Assembly (NCBI GenBank): GCA_044326505.1
Contig: JBIRBF010000093.1
Coordinates: 1-10,122, forward strand
DNA length: 10,122 nt
DNA from: JACJWR01 sp044326505
GTDB taxonomy: Bacteria > Actinomycetota > Actinomycetes > S36-B12 > UBA10799
Direction: 5' to 3'
Below are positions 5,968-10,122 of this stretch, in pieces. The notes beneath the pieces were generated by a model, which made no database searches, was not told the origin of the DNA, and saw only the letters and a program-made list of their open reading frames with translations. The translations under genes and the position numbers were made by a program. Every line of letters begins with the position of its first letter. Position 1 is the stretch's first letter.

Positions 5968-6957
5968 GTGCGCATTCTCGTGACCGGCGCCGCCGGTTTC
6001 ATCGGCTCCAACTTCGTCCGCAGGATGCTCGAGGGCACGTACCCCGCGTTCGCCGACGCCGAGGTCACGGTGCTGGACAAGCTGACCTACGCGGGCAACA
6101 TCGAGAACCTCGCGCCAGTGGCCGACAGCCCCCGATACAACTTCGTCGAGGGCGACATCTGCGACCCCGGGCTGCTCGCCGAGCTGATGGGAGGCCACGA
6201 CGCGGTCGTGCACTTCGCCGCCGAGTCGCACGTGGATCGGTCCATCACCGGCGCAGCCGACTTCGTGCTCACCAACGTGCTCGGGACCCAGCAGCTGCTG
6301 CAGGCGGCCCTCAACGCCGACGTTGATCGGTTCGTGCACGTGTCCACCGACGAGGTCTACGGCTCCATCGAGTCCGGCTCCTGGCCGGAGGACTGGCCGT
6401 TGCAGCCGAACTCGCCTTACTCGGCGTCTAAGGCCGGCTCGGACCTGATCGCCCGCTCGTACGCGCGCACCTTCGGCATGGACGTGCGGATCACCCGGTG
6501 CTCCAACAACTACGGGTCCTACCAGTTCCCGGAGAAGGTCATCCCGCTGTTCGTGACCAACTTGATGGACGGTCTGCCGGTGCCGCTGTACGGCTCGGGC
6601 ACCAACGTGCGCGACTGGCTGCACGTGGACGACCACTGCAACGGCATCCAACTGGTGCTCGCCGGCGGGCGCGCCGGCGAGGTCTACAACATCGGCGGCG
6701 GCACCGAGCTGACCAACGTCGAGCTGACCGACCTCATCCTGGACGCCATGGGCGCCGGGCCCGAGATGATCAAGCGCGTTGCCGACCGCAAGGGCCACGA
6801 CCTGCGCTACTCGGTGGACATCACCAAGATCTCCGACGAGCTCGGGTACACCCCGCAGGTGCCGTTCGCCGACGGGCTGGCCGACACCATTGCCTGGTAC
6901 CAGAACAATGAGGACTGGTGGCGTCCGCTCAAGGCCGCCACCCCGTCTGCGAGGTAG
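5968..6957 (+). CDS. rfbB: dTDP-glucose 4,6-dehydratase (RmlB)
   Basis: 329 residues of the extended SDR fold. It converts dTDP-glucose to dTDP-4-keto-6-deoxyglucose with bound NAD. The GTG at 5968 is preferred for its ribosome site and because the protein then begins MRILVTGAAGFIGSNF, the standard N-terminus with the GxxGxxG nucleotide loop (7-13). Further signature elements: DKLTYAGN (37-44); FAAESHVDRSI (83-93); STDEVYG (126-132) with the catalytic Asp-Glu pair D128/E129; YSASK (151-155) with catalytic Tyr and Lys; NNYGSYQFPEKVIPLF (180-195); and RDWLHVDDH (215-223). All active-site residues are present and the length is normal. The gene opens the plus-strand group, divergent from rfbA, and rfbD follows after 8 bases, so the two are surely cotranscribed. 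Confidence 0.97.
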   Translation: MRILVTGAAGFIGSNFVRRMLEGTYPAFADAEVTVLDKLTYAGNIENLAPVADSPRYNFVEGDICDPGLLAELMGGHDAVVHFAAESHVDRSITGAADFVLTNVLGTQQLLQAALNADVDRFVHVSTDEVYGSIESGSWPEDWPLQPNSPYSASKAGSDLIARSYARTFGMDVRITRCSNNYGSYQFPEKVIPLFVTNLMDGLPVPLYGSGTNVRDWLHVDDHCNGIQLVLAGGRAGEVYNIGGGTELTNVELTDLILDAMGAGPEMIKRVADRKGHDLRYSVDITKISDELGYTPQVPFADGLADTIAWYQNNEDWWRPLKAATPSAR

Positions 6958-6965
6958 GGACCACT

Positions 6966-7841
6966 ATGGCGAATTGGCTGGTGGTCGGCTGCAACGGACA
7001 GCTCGGCCGAGATCTGATGCAGGCCCTGCCGGCCGCGGGACACGCAGCCGTGGGGCTGGATCTGCCCGACATCGACATCACCGACGAGGCCTCGGTGGCT
7101 GCGGCGATGGCCGAGCACGCCCCCGACGTAGTGGTCAACGCGGCCGCGTACACCGCCGTAGACGCCGCAGAGGGCGACGAGGCCACCGCCCTGCGCATCA
7201 ACGGGCACGGCCCGGCGGTGCTGGCGGCGGCGGTCGCCGCGCGCCCCGGTTCGCGACTCGTGCAGGTGAGCACCGACTACGTCTTCGACGGCACCGCGAC
7301 CGAGCCCTACGCCGAGGACGCCCCGATCGCGCCGGCATCCGCCTACGGCCGCACCAAGGCAGCTGGCGAACACGCGGTGCTGACGGCGCTGCCGGACTCG
7401 GGCTACGTGGTCCGCACGGCCTGGCTCTACGCCGTCAACGGATCCAACTTCGTCAAGACCATGCTGCGCCTCGAGCAGTCGCACGACACCCTCAGCGTGG
7501 TGGATGACCAGCGGGGGCAGCCCACCTGGAGTCGCGACTTGGCCGAGCAGATCCGCCTGCTGGTCGAGGCCGATGCCCCCGCCGGGATCTACCACGGGAC
7601 CGCCTCAGGGGACACCACGTGGTTCGACTTCACCCGCGAGATCTTCACCCTGGCCGGTCACGACCCGCAGCGAGTGGAGCCGACGACCACCGACAAGTTC
7701 CCCCGGCCAGCGCCGCGGCCCGCCTACAGCGTGCTGGGGCACGACAAGTGGGCCGAGGTTGGTTTGGCGCCCATGCGCGGGTGGGATACGGCCCTTGCCG
7801 AGGCGCTGCCGCTGATCGTGGCTCAGACCCAGGAGGCCTAG
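6966..7841 (+). CDS. rfbD: dTDP-4-dehydrorhamnose reductase (RmlD)
   Basis: 291 residues. It reduces dTDP-4-keto-L-rhamnose to dTDP-L-rhamnose with NAD(P)H, the last pathway step. The ATG at 6966 has GAGG and AGGGA just upstream, partly within the rfbB stop region; an in-frame ATG at 6918 inside rfbB adds only non-homologous residues. Seen: GCNGQLG nucleotide loop (8-14), the DIDIT element (35-39), NAAAYTAVD (58-66), STDYVFDG (102-109), the catalytic YGRTK (Y127, K131) and RTAWLYA (150-156). These are all typical of RmlD. It is a single-domain protein without the RmlC or other fusions sometimes found in actinobacteria. The 3,5-epimerase RmlC, needed between RmlB and RmlD, is not encoded in this window. 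Confidence 0.96.
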   Translation: MANWLVVGCNGQLGRDLMQALPAAGHAAVGLDLPDIDITDEASVAAAMAEHAPDVVVNAAAYTAVDAAEGDEATALRINGHGPAVLAAAVAARPGSRLVQVSTDYVFDGTATEPYAEDAPIAPASAYGRTKAAGEHAVLTALPDSGYVVRTAWLYAVNGSNFVKTMLRLEQSHDTLSVVDDQRGQPTWSRDLAEQIRLLVEADAPAGIYHGTASGDTTWFDFTREIFTLAGHDPQRVEPTTTDKFPRPAPRPAYSVLGHDKWAEVGLAPMRGWDTALAEALPLIVAQTQEA

Positions 7842-7935
7842 CAGCCGTCATCGCCGCGGCCAGCCGGTCGACCGAATCGCGCGACGCGGTGGCCCGCATC
7901 ACCGCTTCCGAGGGATCATCTGAAACCCTGGTGGG

Positions 7936-8850
7936 ATGGCCTCCACAACACCGCTGCGGATTCGCTTCAAGCACGCCGTTCAGCCCTACCTGGACATCCT
8001 CTCCGTGACCGCCGGCGCCTACGTCGACCTCAAGTCGCAACTCAACGACATGGCCAGCGACATGATCGCCTTCGACCGTGAGCCCCGCACCGACGCCGAT
8101 CGGCGACTGCGCGAGGCCGTCGAGCTGCTCCGCCCGTGGACGTCCGAGGCGGGCCGCTTGATGCGGATCGGTGGCGAGAGCGACGGCGGCTACGTCATGT
8201 GGTCGCAGCCGGATGTGGGTTGGGCGGTGTCGATCGGAGTCGGCGGCGACGTGTCGTGGGACCAGGATGTGGCCCGCCGAGGCGCGCAGGTGGACATGTT
8301 CGACCCGACGGTGGCCAAACTGCCCGCCCCGGTGCCGGGCGGAACCTTCCACCGCGTCGGCATCAGCGCCAGTCCCGACGGGGACTACCAACCGTTGAGC
8401 GCCCTCGTGGACCTAGCAGCACCCAGGCGCACCGGAGCCGCGTTCCTCAAGATCGACGTCGAGGGCCACGAGTGGCCCGCCCTGGACGCCGCCGACGCCT
8501 CGGACGTGCAGCAGTTCGCACAGATCACCATGGAGCTGCACAACCTCCACAAGTTGGCTGACCCGACGGCCGGTGCTCGCATCGTGCGGGTCCTGCGCAA
8601 GCTCTGGGCGACGCACCTGCCCGTGCACGTCCACGCGAACAACTACGCCCGCATCGTGAAATTCGGCGCCTACTGGTTCCCCGACACGATCGAGGCATCG
8701 TGGGTGCGCCGCGACTCCCTCCCCGATGCGATGCCCATCGAGCACCTCGACACCTCGCTCGACCGCCCCTGCGACCCCCGCACGTCCGACGTGGACCTGA
8801 GCGGGATCCTGAGCGTCCGAGCGCCGGAACCGACTGCAGACTCCGAGTGA
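7936..8850 (+). CDS. FkbM/Methyltransf_22-like SAM-dependent methyltransferase
   Basis: 304 residues. Motifs in order: RIGGESDGGYVM (77-88), SIGVGGDVSWD (99-109, SAM-binding turn), VDMFDPTV (119-126), LKIDVEGHEW (171-180), ITMELHNL (197-204) and HVHANNY (231-237). The pairing of a GGxxDGGYVM opening with LKIDVEGHEW, an ELH element and the HVHANNY strand is what I associate with the FkbM/METTL24-like (Methyltransf_22) group. Relatives act on sugars or other small hydroxyl or carboxyl groups, so O-methylation of a glycan residue is the likely role; the exact acceptor cannot be read. An in-frame TGA at 7921 limits the N-terminus, leaving the ATG at 7936 as first start, but its upstream sequence (GGTGGG touching the ATG) is a poor ribosome site. 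A 94-base gap separates it from rfbD, and the glycosyltransferase gene starts within its stop codon. Confidence 0.85.
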   Translation: MASTTPLRIRFKHAVQPYLDILSVTAGAYVDLKSQLNDMASDMIAFDREPRTDADRRLREAVELLRPWTSEAGRLMRIGGESDGGYVMWSQPDVGWAVSIGVGGDVSWDQDVARRGAQVDMFDPTVAKLPAPVPGGTFHRVGISASPDGDYQPLSALVDLAAPRRTGAAFLKIDVEGHEWPALDAADASDVQQFAQITMELHNLHKLADPTAGARIVRVLRKLWATHLPVHVHANNYARIVKFGAYWFPDTIEASWVRRDSLPDAMPIEHLDTSLDRPCDPRTSDVDLSGILSVRAPEPTADSE

Positions 8851-9950
8851 TGCTGAACGTCGCCTTCGACGAGCAGATCTTCCTGCTCCAGCAGGCCGGT
8901 GGCGTGTCGCGCTACTTCGTGGAGCTCATCGCCCAGTTCGACACCGGTCGGTTCGACGTCCAGCCGAGGCTGCCATTCCGTCGAGTGTGGAATCAGCACG
9001 CACTCGACGGTCTGGCGGCGCATCAACTGGTCGAAGTGGCCCCGCTGCTGGCGCCCTACCCGGATCTGCTCCGCGCAGCGGCCCGCCGGCGACGCCCCAG
9101 CACTGGGATCGACCTCGTGCACCACACCTTCTACCACCCGCGCTTCCTGCGGGACTTCCCCGGACTCCCCAAAGTCATCACCATCTACGACCTCATCCCC
9201 GAGCTCCTCGGCGAGCGCGGTCGCTTCGGCCGCGATCCGCACATGGCCAAGCGGGACTACCTCGCCGCCGCCGATGCGATCATCCTGATCAGCGCATCCG
9301 CGGAAGCCGACCTGGTCCAGTTCTACGGCACGCCCTCCGCCCCCATGCACGTGGTGCACCTCGGAGTCGGGCCGGAGTTCGCCGCCGGCGGTCCACGGCC
9401 GGCAGGTCTACCGGAGCAGTACGTGCTCTTCGTCGGCCGCCGCGGGGGCTACAAGGACTTCACGACCCTGGTGCACGCCATGGCGCAGGTGGGACCGGAC
9501 TACCCGCAGGTCGATCTGGTGTGCGTCGGCGGCGGGCCCTTCACCGGCGAAGAGGCGGCGCTGCTGGCGAGCCGCGGTGTGAGTGCGCGGACGTCCCAGC
9601 GCACGCTGCCCGATGCCGACATGCCAGGCGCCTACGCACACGCGACGGCCTTCGTGTTCCCCTCGCGCTACGAAGGCTTCGGCCTTCCCGTGGTCGAGGC
9701 CATGGCCGCGGGCACGCCCGCGGTGCTGGCGCACACTCCCGCCCTGGTCGAGGTCGGCGGCGACGCGGCGACGTATTTCCCCGCCGGCGACTCCGGCGCG
9801 CTGGCCCACGAGCTGGCCGAGTTGTTGGGCGACGACGAGCGCCGGCGGGAGGGGATTCGCGCCGGTCGGCAGCGCGCGGAGCGCTTCACCTGGGCCGAGA
9901 CCGCGCGTCGGACGGCTGAGGTCTACCAACAGGTGGTCCAAGGCCGCTAG
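8850..9950 (+). CDS. Family 4 (GT-B) glycosyltransferase
   Basis: 366 residues. The ATG at 8850 shares its A with the preceding TGA (TGATG), so translation is probably coupled; an in-frame ATG at 8700 would only add sequence read out of frame through the methyltransferase gene. Features of GT4 enzymes: acceptor-side loop QQAGGVSRYF (14-23), HHTFYHPRFL (91-100), ITIYDLIPELL (110-120), phosphate-contacting VGRRGGYKD (195-203, with R197/R198 and K202), and FPSRYEGFGLPVVEAMA (270-286) holding the EX7E pair E275/E283. The layout resembles the MtfB/WbpX-like mannosyl or rhamnosyl transferases that use NDP-sugars at the inner membrane face. dTDP-rhamnose or GDP-mannose is a plausible donor, not shown by sequence. 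No membrane segment is visible. Its stop overlaps the stop of the convergent gene at the right edge. Confidence 0.93.
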   Translation: MLNVAFDEQIFLLQQAGGVSRYFVELIAQFDTGRFDVQPRLPFRRVWNQHALDGLAAHQLVEVAPLLAPYPDLLRAAARRRRPSTGIDLVHHTFYHPRFLRDFPGLPKVITIYDLIPELLGERGRFGRDPHMAKRDYLAAADAIILISASAEADLVQFYGTPSAPMHVVHLGVGPEFAAGGPRPAGLPEQYVLFVGRRGGYKDFTTLVHAMAQVGPDYPQVDLVCVGGGPFTGEEAALLASRGVSARTSQRTLPDADMPGAYAHATAFVFPSRYEGFGLPVVEAMAAGTPAVLAHTPALVEVGGDAATYFPAGDSGALAHELAELLGDDERRREGIRAGRQRAERFTWAETARRTAEVYQQVVQGR

Positions 9951-10122
9951 CTCTCGGGCCTGACCGGGGCCTTGTCGGCGACCGCACCGTCGGTGTCCCC
10001 GGCCGGCGTGGTGTGCTCGGCGACCGCGGCGTCCTCGGTGGGTGGCGTGGCGTGGTCGGCGTGGTCGGCGTGGTCGGTGTGCGCGCGGGGCAGGTGGCGG
10101 GTGGCGCGCAGGCTCCAGATCA
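9947..10122 (-). CDS. C-terminal end of an unidentified protein (N-terminus beyond right edge)
   Basis: An open minus-strand frame enters from the right edge and ends at the TAG 9949-9947, giving 57 visible residues. Nearly every third codon position is G or C, as in the neighbouring genes, which supports real coding. The sequence begins IWSLRATRHLPRAH and then becomes low-complexity: DHADHADHATPP followed by an Ala/Thr/Asp/Pro/Glu-rich tail ending VRPES. It looks like a disordered, hydrophilic C-terminal tail, perhaps the cytoplasmic end of a membrane protein, but no domain is visible and no function can be assigned. Its stop overlaps the convergent glycosyltransferase stop by four bases in the palindrome GCTAGC, so there is no room for a terminator between the two genes. 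Confidence 0.65.
   Translation of the reverse strand, partial: IWSLRATRHLPRAHTDHADHADHATPPTEDAAVAEHTTPAGDTDGAVADKAPVRPES
10051..10077 (-). repeat. Three tandem 9-bp copies encoding an Asp-His-Ala tract
   Basis: CGTGGTCGG occurs three times in direct succession on the plus strand. Read on the minus strand in the frame of the edge gene, it encodes the DHADHADHA stretch. The unit is a multiple of three, so slippage would lengthen or shorten the tail without a frameshift. Confidence 0.75.

Noticed and set aside
4956..6326. Plus-strand open frame of 456 codons crossing rfbA, the promoter region and rfbB
   Set aside because: It runs antisense to rfbA and out of frame through rfbB, both unmistakable genes, and shows no motif of its own.
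7842..7935. A coding-like stretch and the palindrome CGGTCGACCG (7865-7874) between rfbD and the FkbM-like gene
   Set aside because: Both strands stay open only as a by-product of high GC; there is no start codon with a ribosome site and no terminator-like T-run, so I call no gene or site here.
9964..10002. CCGGGG and CCCCGG inverted repeat after the glycosyltransferase as a possible terminator
   Set aside because: The loop is 27 bases, no T-run follows, and it lies inside the coding part of the convergent edge gene.

Overview
The window comes from a high-GC Gram-positive bacterium, most likely an actinobacterium. Base composition is strongly GC-rich and third codon positions are almost all G or C. 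GTG starts are frequent, genes overlap by a few bases, and one gene looks leaderless. No species can be named from the sequence alone. The window is a cell-surface polysaccharide locus with 9 CDSs, of which the two at the edges are incomplete. There are no tRNA or rRNA genes, insertion sequences, CRISPR arrays or phage genes.

Left block, minus strand (read from 5849 down to 1). A compact cluster runs rfbA (dTDP-glucose synthase), wzm (ABC-2 polysaccharide export permease), wzt (its ATPase with a C-terminal domain), then a SAM-dependent methyltransferase with a long C-terminal coiled coil. The first three genes are joined by GTGA/ATGA stop-start overlaps, and the methyltransferase follows wzt after 19-28 bases. 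A bulged hairpin follows the methyltransferase. After it comes a separately initiated gene for a secreted protein of repeated fibronectin-III-like modules, cut by the left edge.

Right block, plus strand (5968 to 9950). rfbB and rfbD continue the dTDP-L-rhamnose pathway and are transcribed divergently from rfbA. Then come a FkbM/Methyltransf_22-like methyltransferase and a GT4 glycosyltransferase that starts inside the stop codon of the methyltransferase gene. The glycosyltransferase runs tail-to-tail into a minus-strand gene of which only a low-complexity C-terminus is visible.

How it fits together (inference): RmlA, RmlB and RmlD make most of the dTDP-L-rhamnose route, with rmlC missing from this window. 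The GT4 enzyme extends a glycan, the two methyltransferases modify it, and Wzm/Wzt exports it. A coiled-coil methyltransferase beside a Wzt with an extra C-terminal domain recalls the WbdD/Wzt cap-and-export logic of Gram-negative O9a-type O-antigens. That parallel is the most interesting hypothesis here.
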